Shown here: in pieces, positions 1 to 8,621 of the stretch
Layout of the letters: each line of letters starts with the position of its first letter
Numbering within the stretch: position 1 is the first letter of the stretch
Source of the DNA: Hyphomicrobiales bacterium
GTDB taxonomy: Bacteria; Pseudomonadota; Alphaproteobacteria; Rhizobiales; Devosiaceae
Direction of reading: 5' to 3'
NCBI GenBank assembly: GCA_026981645.1
Contig: JALSII010000026.1
Location: 1-64,000 of the forward strand
DNA: 64,000 nucleotides
The notes under the pieces: generated by a model
Database searches by the model: none
Told to the model about the DNA's origin: nothing
Seen by the model: the letters and a program-made list of their open reading frames with translations, nothing else
Program-made: the position numbers and the translations under genes

Positions 1-1
1 C

Positions 2-580
2 GCCCTGTTCGTACTGGCGTCTCCCATAATTGAAGTGTTGTTTCAGCGTGGTGCGTTTGACGCCACGGCCACCAGTGCTACCGCCGCCGCCTTGAGTGTT
101 TTCGCTTTCGGGCTGCCTGCCTTCGTACTGATAAAGGTGTTTCAGCCCGGTTTTTTTGCCCGCGAGGACACACTGACGCCAACCCTGCTGGCGGCGGCCT
201 CTGTCAGCCTCAATATCGGCCTCAGCCTGTTGCTGTTCCCTGAATACTCCCATGTGGGTATTGCTTTTGCCACCAGCGCTTCGGCCTGGCTCAATGCCAT
301 TTGCCTTGCCGGTTTTCTTGTCTGGCGCGGCCATTTTTTTGTCTCTGGCGCTCAGGCCGCCAAGCATCTGCTCATAATTGTTTGCAGCGCGCTGATGTCG
401 GTTGTGCTGTGGGCCGGTGCCAGAGTTCTGGCTCCCGCGTTTGCTGCCTCCGCCCTGCCCTGGTTGCAGTTTATATCGCTTGGAGTGCTGATCGGCCTTG
501 GAATGACAATTTATTTTGCCCTCATTCACTTCACTGGTGTTGCAAGAATGGGTGAGCTGATGGCGCAGTTCCGCCGGTAA
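2..580 (+). CDS. murJ: Lipid II flippase MurJ, C-terminal part (5' end outside window)
   Basis: This is the C-terminal 192 residues of an integral membrane protein of the MurJ/MviN family, which flips the peptidoglycan precursor lipid II across the inner membrane. The reading frame is open from base 2, and the segment ending in EVLFQRGAFD is typical of the loop before the late transmembrane helices of MurJ. At least five hydrophobic helices follow (for example FVLIKVFQPGFFARED then repeated Leu/Ala/Val stretches). The next gene is trpS, the usual murJ neighbour in Hyphomicrobiales. The missing 5' part lies beyond the window edge, so this is a boundary truncation and not a decayed gene. Confidence 0.9.
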   Translation, partial: ALFVLASPIIEVLFQRGAFDATATSATAAALSVFAFGLPAFVLIKVFQPGFFAREDTLTPTLLAAASVSLNIGLSLLLFPEYSHVGIAFATSASAWLNAICLAGFLVWRGHFFVSGAQAAKHLLIIVCSALMSVVLWAGARVLAPAFAASALPWLQFISLGVLIGLGMTIYFALIHFTGVARMGELMAQFRR

Positions 581-685
581 GTCAGACTTGCCCCGTTTCC
601 ATTCAAAAGCAAATACTTGCAACCTCACGCCGCTTCAGGCGATAAGGCAAAATATCCGGCAATTCTGTAAATCAGGGTGATTTTT

Positions 686-1720
686 ATGACGAGTTTTGAG
701 CAACGCGTGTTTTCCGGCATCAAACCCTCCGGGGATTTGCATCTGGGAAACTATCTGGGTGCAATACGGCGTTTTGTGCCCCTGCAGAAAACCCACGCCT
801 GTATTTATTGCGTGGTCGATATGCACGCCATCACCGTCTGGCAGGACCCCGCCGACCTCAAACGCGCCACTTTTGAAGTTGCCGCCGCCTATATCGCAGC
901 CGGGGTTGACCCCCAAAAGCACATCATCTTCAATCAGGCTCAGGTTATCGAGCACGCCGAGCTGGCCTGGATTTTCAATTGTGTTGCGCGCATGGGCTGG
1001 ATGCAGCGCATGACCCAGTTCAAGGACAAGGCGGGCAAGAATGCCCAGAATGTTTCCCTTGGTCTGTTTGCCTATCCCGCTCTCATGGCTGCCGATATTC
1101 TGCTCTACAAGGCAACTCATGTTCCCGTTGGCGACGACCAGAAACAGCATCTGGAACTGACCCGTGATATTGCTCAGAAGTTCAACAATGATTTTGCCGT
1201 TTCAATCGCTGCCAACGGTTTTGACGCCGAACTGTTTCCCATGACCGAACCGGTAATTTTCGGCCCCGCAACGCGGGTGCTTTCCCTTCGTGACGGCACC
1301 AAAAAAATGTCCAAGTCCGATGCTTCAAGCATGGCCGCAATTTATATGCTTGATGATGCCGATACCATCGCCAAAAAAATCAGGAAGGCCAAAACCGACC
1401 CCGAGCCCCTGCCTTCAGACACCGCCGGGCTTGAAAACCGGCCGGAGGCAGCAAATCTTGTGGGTATCTATGCGGCGCTGGCCGATATGAACACTGAGGA
1501 AGTGCTCGCCGATTTTGGAGGGCAGGGATTTGGTGTTTTCAAACCGGCTCTGGCTGAACTGGCTGTGGAAAAGCTGGCACCAATCGCCGCCGAGATGCGC
1601 AGATTGCTTGATGATACCAGCCATATCGAGGCTGTGTTGAAGGATGGAGCGAACCGCGCGCGCGCCATTGCGCAGGTCACAATGTCAGAAGTACGTGACG
1701 TTGTGGGTTTTGTCCATTAG
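686..1720 (+). CDS. trpS: Tryptophanyl-tRNA synthetase
   Basis: This enzyme charges tRNA-Trp with tryptophan in the cytosol. It is a class I synthetase: the HIGH-type signature is seen as GDLHLGNY near residue 18, and the KMSKS loop is seen exactly as KKMSKSD near residue 205. The length, about 344 residues, fits the bacterial TrpRS family. An in-frame GTG at 677 would add three residues. The ATG at 686 is preferred because an AGGG at 674-677 sits 8 bases upstream. It follows murJ by about 105 bases. Identification is certain; only the exact start is open. Confidence 0.97.
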   Translation: MTSFEQRVFSGIKPSGDLHLGNYLGAIRRFVPLQKTHACIYCVVDMHAITVWQDPADLKRATFEVAAAYIAAGVDPQKHIIFNQAQVIEHAELAWIFNCVARMGWMQRMTQFKDKAGKNAQNVSLGLFAYPALMAADILLYKATHVPVGDDQKQHLELTRDIAQKFNNDFAVSIAANGFDAELFPMTEPVIFGPATRVLSLRDGTKKMSKSDASSMAAIYMLDDADTIAKKIRKAKTDPEPLPSDTAGLENRPEAANLVGIYAALADMNTEEVLADFGGQGFGVFKPALAELAVEKLAPIAAEMRRLLDDTSHIEAVLKDGANRARAIAQVTMSEVRDVVGFVH

Positions 1721-1758
1721 TCTGCAAGACGCAGGAAACAGGTCTGGAACCCGGGAAA

Positions 1759-2253
1759 ATGGGCAAATACAAAACCAAGCTTAAGGATTATCACAAACGG
1801 AAATTTCTTGTGGTCATTGATGACACCGAGGAGTGCGACCGGGCCGTGACCTTTGCCGCACACCGGGCCAAGCGCACCAAAGGTGAGGTCGAGCTTATCT
1901 CCATTGTGGGCAACGATCAGTTTCAGCACTGGCTGGGGGTGGAAAATGTACTGCGCGCCGAAGCCATTGAAGCGGCCAACAAGCTGCTTGACGAAAAAGA
2001 GAAGGACATCCGCTCCATAGGTGATATCGAAGTCACAAAAATCGTCCGTGAGGGACGCATGGCTGAAGAAATTGAAGCCCAGATCGCCGAAGACCCCGAT
2101 ATCGCCATTCTGGTACTTGCCGCCGGCACTTCCTCGGAAGGCCCCGGCCCGCTGGTTTCCAACTTCACCACCAGAGGCGCCAATGCCCTGCCGGTGCCCG
2201 TGACCATTATTCCAGGCAATGTCAGCGACGAACACATCATCGGGCTTTGCTGA
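1759..2253 (+). CDS. Universal stress protein (UspA family)
   Basis: This is a 164-residue single-domain universal stress protein. The fold is recognisable from FLVVIDDTEECDRAVTFAA near the N-terminus (first beta strand and helix) and from the C-terminal part where VLAAGTSSEGPGPLVSN leads to LPVPVTIIPG, the usual nucleotide-binding Gx(n)G-S/T region and last strand. UspA proteins act in the cytosol in stress survival; the ligand is not predictable. The gene lies between trpS and the NifU-type gene, the same place it holds in many Hyphomicrobiales. A highly charged N-terminus (MGKYKTKLKDYHKRK) precedes the domain. Confidence 0.88.
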   Translation: MGKYKTKLKDYHKRKFLVVIDDTEECDRAVTFAAHRAKRTKGEVELISIVGNDQFQHWLGVENVLRAEAIEAANKLLDEKEKDIRSIGDIEVTKIVREGRMAEEIEAQIAEDPDIAILVLAAGTSSEGPGPLVSNFTTRGANALPVPVTIIPGNVSDEHIIGLC

Positions 2254-2433
2254 TAAAAACTGGTGGCCAGCTCCTGCAACCCCGCCACCTCGTTTTGCCC
2301 CTTCACATTGGCGCTCAATAGGCCTATTATCAACTAGTCTGGAATTGTTCTAAAAACTTTTCCGCAACTGCCGGGCCTGATTTTGTCTTGCGCGGCAAGC
2401 AATATCAAAAATCCTGAACGTTGGAGAACTCCC

Positions 2434-2997
2434 TTGTTTATTCAAACCGAAGCCACTCCCAACCCGGCAACACTCAAGTTCCTGCCCGGTCGGGAAGTGC
2501 TGAGCGGGGAGCCGCGGGAGTTTCGCTCCGCCGATGAGGCGGCCGCTTCTCCTTTGGGTGTGAGCCTGTTTTCGGTTCCCGGTGTTACCGGCGTGTTTCT
2601 GGGTTCAGATTTTATTTCTGTCACCAAGGAGGACGCTGAATGGTCCCATATCAAACCGGCAATCCTTGGGGTGATAATGGAACATTTCCTCTCGGGCAGT
2701 CCGGTTCTGGTTGAGGGCGACCAGAGCGGAATTGCCGACCCTGACGAGGAATTTTTTGACGAGGCGGACGCTGATATGGTCGAAGTGATAAAAGAACTTC
2801 TGGCCACCCGGGTGCGCCCGGCGGTAGCCATGGATGGCGGCGACATCATTTTTCGCGGGTTCAAAGAGGGCATTGTTTATTTGCAGATGCAGGGTGCCTG
2901 CTCCGGCTGCCCGTCTTCCACCGCAACCCTGAAAAACGGTATAGAAAATCTGCTGCGCCACTTTGTGCCCGGTGTTGAAGAGGTTCAGCAGGTTTAA
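2434..2997 (+). CDS. NifU/Nfu-type iron-sulfur cluster carrier
   Basis: This protein binds and transfers Fe-S clusters. The N-terminal Nfu_N domain is clear from FIQTEATPNPATLKFLPG, and the C-terminal NifU domain carries the cluster-binding motif CSGCPSST near residue 150. The start chosen is TTG 2434, because GGAG at 2423-2426 is correctly spaced and homologous proteins begin with MFIQTEATPNP. An upstream in-frame TTG at 2383 gives a 17-residue extension that does not look conserved. The product is 187 residues, the normal size for the alphaproteobacterial and mitochondrial Nfu1 group. It probably supplies [4Fe-4S] clusters to apo-enzymes such as MiaB, encoded 3 kb downstream. Confidence 0.93.
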   Translation: MFIQTEATPNPATLKFLPGREVLSGEPREFRSADEAAASPLGVSLFSVPGVTGVFLGSDFISVTKEDAEWSHIKPAILGVIMEHFLSGSPVLVEGDQSGIADPDEEFFDEADADMVEVIKELLATRVRPAVAMDGGDIIFRGFKEGIVYLQMQGACSGCPSSTATLKNGIENLLRHFVPGVEEVQQV

Positions 2998-3044
2998 CAG
3001 CAGTTGCTTGTTTTGCGCGCCTGTGCGTTTTATGCATTCATTCC

Positions 3045-3659
3045 ATGAACGCTCGCATAACCCTTGCCATTGATACCTCCGGACCGCACCTGCAATTGGC
3101 GCTTGCCCGCGGGGGCGAAGTAGCGATGCTGGTCGAGCCTCTCACCACAGGCCACGCAGAAATTCTTTTTGTCCGGCTTGCCTCTTTTCTTGAACAGAAC
3201 AATCTGGCCTATTCCGACCTGACCCGCATCGCGGTGACCACCGGCCCCGGCTCGTTCACGGGCTTGCGCATCGGTATTTCCGCCGCCCGGGGTCTGGGCC
3301 TTGCGCTTGGTATCAGGGTCCTGGGCATTCCCAACTTGTTTGCCCTGTCTCTTCAGGCCCCTGCTTCCAACAGGAATCCCATTGCCATTGTTCTGGACGC
3401 GCGACGCTCCGAGGCCTATGCCCAGCGCTTTTCCGCCCCCGGCAAACCTCTTGACGAAGCGGTGGTTTTGCCACATGCAGAGGCGAAGGCGCAATATGAT
3501 ATGCTAGGGGTCCATCTTGTCAGCGATCCCAGGGTTGATATTGCGCTTTTGGCCGAGTTTGCCCTGAATGCTGAGTCCGAAGAGTTCCCCCCGGTCCCCA
3601 CCTATATCCGGGCGGCGGACGCCAAGCCGCAGACAAAAAAGCGGATTGCCAGAAGGTGA
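3045..3659 (+). CDS. tsaB: tRNA threonylcarbamoyladenosine biosynthesis protein TsaB
   Basis: TsaB is the inactive ASKHA-fold partner of TsaD in the complex that makes t6A37 in ANN-decoding tRNAs. The N-terminal ITLAIDTSGPHLQLALARGG and the later TTGPGSFTGLRIGISAARGL are the family's phosphate-loop-like signatures. The length of 204 residues is usual for the alphaproteobacterial form. It is followed 7 bases later by rimI, the standard tsaB-rimI pairing. Nothing is unusual in the sequence. Confidence 0.93.
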   Translation: MNARITLAIDTSGPHLQLALARGGEVAMLVEPLTTGHAEILFVRLASFLEQNNLAYSDLTRIAVTTGPGSFTGLRIGISAARGLGLALGIRVLGIPNLFALSLQAPASNRNPIAIVLDARRSEAYAQRFSAPGKPLDEAVVLPHAEAKAQYDMLGVHLVSDPRVDIALLAEFALNAESEEFPPVPTYIRAADAKPQTKKRIARR

Positions 3660-3666
3660 TGCGCAA

Positions 3667-4146
3667 ATGAAAATCTGGATGGCCCCGGCGGGCCTGCATG
3701 TGGAACCGGGCATCATGGCTGACGCAAAACACCTCGCCCGCCTGCACGGTTCTGCGTTTTTTCATGGCTGGTCGGAAGCTGATCTTGGAGCCTATATCGC
3801 CACTCCCGACAAAACACCTCTCTACGTGGCATGCGATGCCCGGCGGCGCATAGCGGGTTTTATGGTTTTGCAGGTGGCCGGAGATGAGGCCGAACTGCTC
3901 TCAATCATTGTTGCGCCAAAATGGCGTGCCCGGGGTCTGGGTGCCGCATTGCTGCGCGCCGGATTTGATGACCTGCAGACCACGCCGGTTGAACGCATGT
4001 TTTTGGAGGTTGACGAAGCCAACGGGTCAGCCATTGCCCTTTACCGGCGTTTTGGTTTTAAGGAAGTGGGCAAACGCGAAGGATATTATCCGCTCAAAGA
4101 CGGCACCCCGGCCACCGCGCTGGTGATGCGGTGCGAACTCGACTAA
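3667..4146 (+). CDS. rimI: Ribosomal-protein-alanine N-acetyltransferase RimI-like (GNAT)
   Basis: This is a GCN5-related N-acetyltransferase of 159 residues. In the family RimI acetylates the N-terminal alanine of ribosomal protein S18. The acetyl-CoA site is visible as VAPKWRARGLGAALLRAG (motif A, R/QxxGxG/A), followed by EVDEANGSAIALYRRFGFKEVGKREGYY, the typical RimI motif B. The ATG at 3667 is chosen because AAGG at 3653-3656 lies upstream; the frame is open further upstream but overlaps tsaB. Its position directly after tsaB supports the RimI call rather than a generic acetyltransferase. Confidence 0.88.
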   Translation: MKIWMAPAGLHVEPGIMADAKHLARLHGSAFFHGWSEADLGAYIATPDKTPLYVACDARRRIAGFMVLQVAGDEAELLSIIVAPKWRARGLGAALLRAGFDDLQTTPVERMFLEVDEANGSAIALYRRFGFKEVGKREGYYPLKDGTPATALVMRCELD

Positions 4147-4176
4147 ACTGATAAAGTAAATCTCCTTTTTTGGCAG

Positions 4177-4656
4177 GTGAGCGCATTGAACCGGAAGTCA
4201 GATATCGAACAGTCCCTTGAGGAGCAGTGCGCCGCCCGTGGTATGCGCATGACCGACCAGCGCCGTATCATAGCTCAGGTCATTCAAAAATCCTCTGACC
4301 ATCCCGATGTGGAGGAGCTTTACCAGCGCGCTTCTGCCATTGACGCTGGCATTTCCCTGTCCACAGTATACCGCACCCTCAATCTTTTTGAGGAGACAGG
4401 TCTTGTTACCAGACATGATTTCAAAGATGGACGGGCCCGTTTCGAGCCCATCCCCGATGAGCATCACGACCATCTCATTGATATCCGTTCCGGAAAAGTC
4501 ATTGAATTTCGTAACGAGGAAATTGAAGCCATTCAGGAGCTGATCGCCCGCCGCCTGGGCTATCGGCTGGTCGACCATCGCCTTGAACTTTATGCGGTGC
4601 CGCTCAGTGATACAGTGCCGGGCGCATACGATGCTGACAAACCGGAGAAAGAGTAA
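4177..4656 (+). CDS. fur: Fur/Mur-family metal-responsive repressor
   Basis: This is a Fur-superfamily DNA-binding regulator of 159 residues. The winged helix spans roughly residues 20-90 (RMTDQRRIIAQVI; SLSTVYRTLNLFEETGLV) and the dimer/metal domain carries HHDHLIDIRSGKVIEF. The paired CxxC zinc motif seen after this stretch in enterobacterial Fur is absent, as in the rhizobial Fur group that responds to manganese and is called Mur there. Which metal it senses cannot be read from sequence. The start is GTG 4177 or, with a better-placed AGG, TTG 4186. It ends immediately before the plsC ATG, so the two are probably co-transcribed. Confidence 0.88.
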   Translation: MSALNRKSDIEQSLEEQCAARGMRMTDQRRIIAQVIQKSSDHPDVEELYQRASAIDAGISLSTVYRTLNLFEETGLVTRHDFKDGRARFEPIPDEHHDHLIDIRSGKVIEFRNEEIEAIQELIARRLGYRLVDHRLELYAVPLSDTVPGAYDADKPEKE

Positions 4657-5466
4657 ATGATACGCCGTCTGGTATTTTTCTTTTTTGTCATCGTGCCGTT
4701 TGTGATTGTTGGTGTTCCTCTTCAGTGGCTGATTGTGCGCCTCGGTCTGCCGGGCTGGAATTTTTTGCCCAGAGCCTTCCACCGGCTGGCCGCCCACTTT
4801 CTGGGGTTGCATGTCAATCTTATCGGTGAGCCGGAAAACGGGCGTGCGACCCTTGTCGTTGCCAACCATATATCCTGGACTGACATAATCGCTATCGGCT
4901 CGGTTGCCGACGTCACCTTTGTGGCCAAGGAGGATTTGGCAAAAATGCCGGTTGTGGGCCTGTTTTCTGCCCTGCAAAGGACAATTTATGTCAGCTCTTC
5001 AGCCAAGGATGCCGCCCGCAATGCGCCCGGTGAGATGGCGCGGCGCATGGCCGATGGTGGTGCCGTATGCCTGTTTGCCGAGGGACAACCCGATATCGGC
5101 ACCCATGTGATGCCGTTTCGCTCCGGTCTCATTGCCTCAGCCCAGAAAGCCATGATTGAAGCGGGAGCAAAATATGTGTGCATTCAGCCCGTGACCATTG
5201 CCTACACGCACCTTCAGGGCCTGCCCATCACCCGAACCGAGCGCTCGCTTATCGCCTGGATACAGGCCAAGAGCATTCGCGAAAACATCTGGGACATTCT
5301 GGTTAGCGGCACAAGGGATGTGACTGTTGCCTTTGGTCAGCCCATGCCCTTCGCCGAAGGAGCCAATCGCAAGGCCATTTCCCAGCAGGCAGAAAATGAA
5401 GTGCGCCGCATGCTGGTTGCCTTGAACCGGGGAGAAAAACTCACCGATGCGGGGCGGTGGATGTAA
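4657..5466 (+). CDS. plsC: 1-acyl-sn-glycerol-3-phosphate acyltransferase (PlsC/LPLAT family)
   Basis: This membrane-associated acyltransferase makes phosphatidic acid from lysophosphatidic acid. An N-terminal hydrophobic helix (residues 5-25) precedes the catalytic motif NHISWTD (H71, D76). Motif III, usually FPEGTRS, reads FAEGQPDIG here (residues 140-148): the glutamate and glycine are kept, but the proline and the threonine/arginine that contact the glycerol phosphate are changed. A related acyl acceptor, such as an ornithine lipid precursor, is therefore possible (OlsA-type enzymes are in the same family). The ATG directly abuts the fur stop codon. Confidence 0.87.
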   Translation: MIRRLVFFFFVIVPFVIVGVPLQWLIVRLGLPGWNFLPRAFHRLAAHFLGLHVNLIGEPENGRATLVVANHISWTDIIAIGSVADVTFVAKEDLAKMPVVGLFSALQRTIYVSSSAKDAARNAPGEMARRMADGGAVCLFAEGQPDIGTHVMPFRSGLIASAQKAMIEAGAKYVCIQPVTIAYTHLQGLPITRTERSLIAWIQAKSIRENIWDILVSGTRDVTVAFGQPMPFAEGANRKAISQQAENEVRRMLVALNRGEKLTDAGRWM

Positions 5467-5554
5467 TTGACTCCAAGCATGCTGGCGCCTTCTGACTTTT
5501 TTTGATAACAACCCGCGTTCACGTTTCAATCCGGATAGCTGAAAACCCGCTCCC

Positions 5555-6970
5555 ATGGCCACAAAGACCAAAAAACTGTTCATCAAAACCTATGGTTGCC
5601 AGATGAACGTCTATGACAGTGAGCGCATGGCCGATGCGCTGGCGCCCCGCGATTATGTGGTCACGGCAGATATGGAGGAGGCCGACCTGGTGCTTCTCAA
5701 CACCTGCCATATTCGCGAAAAAGCCTCTGAAAAGGTGTTTTCCGAATTGGGGCGCCTTAAAAAGCTGCGCGACAGACGCGCCGGGCAGGGCAAACCCACC
5801 ATGATAGGTGTTGCGGGGTGCGTGGCCCAGGCCGAAGGCGAGGAGATTATCGAACGTGCGCCGGTGGTTGATCTGGTTTTTGGCCCTCAATCCTATCACC
5901 GCCTGCCAGACCTCGTGCAAAGGGCAAAAAACGAGCACGTGGTCGACACGGATTTTCCCGAAGAGGACAAGTTTGACTATCTGCCCCAGGCCTCAAAACA
6001 GGCAACCATCGCCCGTGGACTGACCGCCTTTCTTACTGTCCAGGAAGGGTGCGACAAATTCTGTTCGTTCTGCGTGGTTCCCTATACCAGAGGCAACGAG
6101 GCCTCCCGCCCGGTTTCCCGGATTGTTGCCGAAGCAAAGGCTCTGGTTGAGGCGGGGGTGCGCGAAATCACCCTGCTGGGGCAGAATGTGAACGCCTATC
6201 ATGGGCAGGGCCTTGATGGGGCCGACACCGGACTGGCTGCATTGCTGTTCGAGCTTGCCAAAATCGAAGGCCTTGACCGTCTGCGCTACACCACCTCTCA
6301 TCCAAGGGATATGAATGATGCGCTCATCGCCGCCCACGCCGCCCTGCCCGAGCTGATGCCCTATCTGCATCTTCCCGTGCAAAGTGGTTCGGACAGCATT
6401 CTCAAGGCCATGAACCGCAGGCATACCCGCGCGCATTATCTTAAAATCATTGAAAAGATTCGCGCAGCCCGTCCCGATATTGCCCTGTCGGGGGATTTTA
6501 TTGTTGGCTTTCCGGGTGAAACCGACGCCGATTTTGCAGATACACTCTCTTTGGTCAAAGAGGTCGGTTATGCTTCGGCCTATTCGTTCAAATATTCTCC
6601 AAGGCCGGGCACCCCCGGCGCTTCGCTGGAGGGGCAGGTTGAGCCTCACATTGCTTCGGAGCGTCTTTTGGAATTGCAAAAGCTCATTAACGAATACCAG
6701 CTTGCCTTCAACCATAGCTGTGTTGGCAAAACAATGGATATTCTGCTTGAAAAAACGGGGCGTAAACCCGGTCAGCTTGCCGGTCGCTCTCCCTTTTTGC
6801 AGGCCGTGCATGTGGATGCGGACCTCTCCCTTATCGGGCAGATTGTGTCCCTGGGCATTAAATCCGCCGGGCAAAACTCACTTTACGGCGAACAGCTTGC
6901 CAAACCCTCAGGGAAGCCCGATAATCCCCGTCAAGCGGACCAACCCCGCCAGTCAATACGGAGCGCCTGA
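5555..6970 (+). CDS. miaB: tRNA-2-methylthio-N6-dimethylallyladenosine synthase MiaB
   Basis: MiaB is a radical-SAM methylthiotransferase that converts i6A37 to ms2i6A37 in tRNA. The N-terminal UPF0004 domain holds three cysteines of the auxiliary cluster ([24 protein letters not shown]). The radical-SAM motif is CDKFCSFC near residue 170, and a TRAM domain closes the protein (about residues 390-450). The C-terminal 25 residues are proline-rich and variable. The length of 471 is within the alphaproteobacterial range. phoH follows after 3 bases, and miaB-phoH-ybeY-corC-lnt is a conserved order in Hyphomicrobiales. Confidence 0.97.
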   Translation: MATKTKKLFIKTYGCQMNVYDSERMADALAPRDYVVTADMEEADLVLLNTCHIREKASEKVFSELGRLKKLRDRRAGQGKPTMIGVAGCVAQAEGEEIIERAPVVDLVFGPQSYHRLPDLVQRAKNEHVVDTDFPEEDKFDYLPQASKQATIARGLTAFLTVQEGCDKFCSFCVVPYTRGNEASRPVSRIVAEAKALVEAGVREITLLGQNVNAYHGQGLDGADTGLAALLFELAKIEGLDRLRYTTSHPRDMNDALIAAHAALPELMPYLHLPVQSGSDSILKAMNRRHTRAHYLKIIEKIRAARPDIALSGDFIVGFPGETDADFADTLSLVKEVGYASAYSFKYSPRPGTPGASLEGQVEPHIASERLLELQKLINEYQLAFNHSCVGKTMDILLEKTGRKPGQLAGRSPFLQAVHVDADLSLIGQIVSLGIKSAGQNSLYGEQLAKPSGKPDNPRQADQPRQSIRSA

Positions 6971-6973
6971 AGT

Positions 6974-8059
6974 TTGAGTAAAAACCTGTCCCAGAGATTG
7001 GCTCAATCTTCGGCGCATATGAGTTCTGCAAGTTCTTCCCAGGTTGAGTTGGCCTTTGACGATAACAGGCTGGTTTCTGAGCTTTATGGGGAGTTCGATC
7101 AGAACATCGCTCTGGTTGAACAGCGCCTTGGCGTGCATATTACCCCGCGTGGTAATCACCTTTTGCTCATGGGCCCTGCCGATGCCCTGGATCAGGCCCG
7201 CCGCGTACTTGAATCGCTTTACGACCGGCTTGAAGAGGGGGAAAAGGTGGAAATTGGCGATGTGGGCGCCACCATCCGCATGGTCATCAGCGACAATGCT
7301 CACCTGGACCCGCCGGCCAAAAAAAAGCGCGGTCGGGTTCGTATGGCCCAGATTGCAACACGTAAAAACTCAATCGTTGCCCGCACCCCGGCTCAGGATG
7401 CCTATACCCGGGCCTTGAGCAACAATGATCTGGTGTTTGGCATTGGCCCGGCAGGCACCGGCAAGACCTATCTGGCGGTCGCTTACGCCGCCAGCCTTCT
7501 GGAGCGCGGCGAAATTGAGCGTATAATTCTCTCGCGCCCGGCGGTTGAGGCAGGCGAGAGGCTTGGGTTCCTGCCCGGCGACATGAAAGAAAAGGTCGAT
7601 CCCTATCTGCGCCCTCTCTATGATGCGCTGCATGATATGATGCACCCTGAAAATGTCGAGCGCGGCCTGAACTCGGGTATTATCGAGGTGGCTCCGCTGG
7701 CTTTCATGCGCGGACGCACTCTGTCCAATGCGGTGATCATTCTGGATGAAGCGCAAAACACCACACCCATGCAGATGAAGATGTTCCTCACCCGTATGGG
7801 CGAAAACTCCTCGATGATCGTTACCGGCGACCCCAGCCAGGTTGACCTGCCCCGGGGGCAGTCATCGGGGTTGGTAGAGGCGCTCGATCTGCTCACCGGG
7901 CTTGAAAGCATCCATGTCAGCCGGTTCTCCCATGAAGATGTGGTGCGCCATCCGCTGGTTGCCCGCATCGTCAGGGCCTACGACCAGCAATATGAAAAGG
8001 GGCAAAACACTGGCGCTGTGACCCCTTCGGCCAACTCATCCAAAGGCTCTGCACCCTGA
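6974..8059 (+). CDS. PhoH-family ATPase
   Basis: This is a PhoH-like P-loop ATPase related to RNA helicase cores. Walker A is GPAGTGKT near residue 160 and Walker B is VIILDEAQNT near residue 255; an N-terminal KH-like region precedes them. The protein is cytosolic, and its constant linkage to ybeY points to RNA metabolism, although the precise role is not established. The start is uncertain: TTG 6974 has GGAG 10 bases upstream and begins 3 bases after miaB, while ATG 7019 gives MSSASSSQVELAFDDNRLV, close to the start of related proteins. The product is 361 residues from the TTG. Confidence 0.93.
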   Translation: MSKNLSQRLAQSSAHMSSASSSQVELAFDDNRLVSELYGEFDQNIALVEQRLGVHITPRGNHLLLMGPADALDQARRVLESLYDRLEEGEKVEIGDVGATIRMVISDNAHLDPPAKKKRGRVRMAQIATRKNSIVARTPAQDAYTRALSNNDLVFGIGPAGTGKTYLAVAYAASLLERGEIERIILSRPAVEAGERLGFLPGDMKEKVDPYLRPLYDALHDMMHPENVERGLNSGIIEVAPLAFMRGRTLSNAVIILDEAQNTTPMQMKMFLTRMGENSSMIVTGDPSQVDLPRGQSSGLVEALDLLTGLESIHVSRFSHEDVVRHPLVARIVRAYDQQYEKGQNTGAVTPSANSSKGSAP

Positions 8060-8067
8060 CCAAGGCT

Positions 8068-8550
8068 TTGTTTCCTCTTGAAATTGATGTTGTTGTTGCC
8101 GATCCTGGCTGGGCCGGGCTTCTTGCCATACCCAGGCTTGAGGAGCTGGCCCGGGAGGCAATTTTTTGCGCCTTGGAGCAAAGCGGGGCAAGAGCCACCG
8201 GCCCGTCCGAACTGGCGCTTGTTCTGACCGATGATATCCGCCAGAAGCAACTCAATAAAAAATGGCGCGGCAAAGACCAGTCCACCAACGTGCTCTCGTT
8301 CCCCCAGATAGAACCGTTTTCTCCTCTTTCTGGACTTCTTGGTGACATTGTTCTGGCGCGCCAGACTGTTGCTGGCGAGGCACAGGCCGGTCCAATCCCC
8401 TTCGAACACCATTATTTGCATCTTGTTATTCATGGATTTCTTCATATTTTGGGGTATGATCACCTGACTGATAATGAGGCCTGCCTGATGGAGAGCCTCG
8501 AAACAGAGATACTCTCAAGCCTTGGGGTCCCCGACCCCTATCAGGTTTAA
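8068..8550 (+). CDS. ybeY: Endoribonuclease YbeY (16S rRNA maturation)
   Basis: YbeY is a zinc-dependent single-strand RNase needed for 16S rRNA 3' end maturation and ribosome quality control. The UPF0054 metal-binding signature HGFLHILGYDH, three histidines in the order expected, is near residue 117. The conserved KxxLNxxWRGKDxxTNVLSFP region is also present as NKKWRGKDQSTNVLSFP. The length is 160 residues. The annotated TTG start 8068 lacks a good ribosome site; CTG 8056, overlapping the phoH stop, is an alternative. phoH-ybeY-corC is a conserved cluster. Confidence 0.94.
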   Translation: MFPLEIDVVVADPGWAGLLAIPRLEELAREAIFCALEQSGARATGPSELALVLTDDIRQKQLNKKWRGKDQSTNVLSFPQIEPFSPLSGLLGDIVLARQTVAGEAQAGPIPFEHHYLHLVIHGFLHILGYDHLTDNEACLMESLETEILSSLGVPDPYQV

Positions 8551-8621
8551 CTGGTGGTTCGCCATGTTGCGCGGGCCCCGAAAAATGGAGACAAAAGACC
8601 GTCAAGGAACGGTTCACAGCC

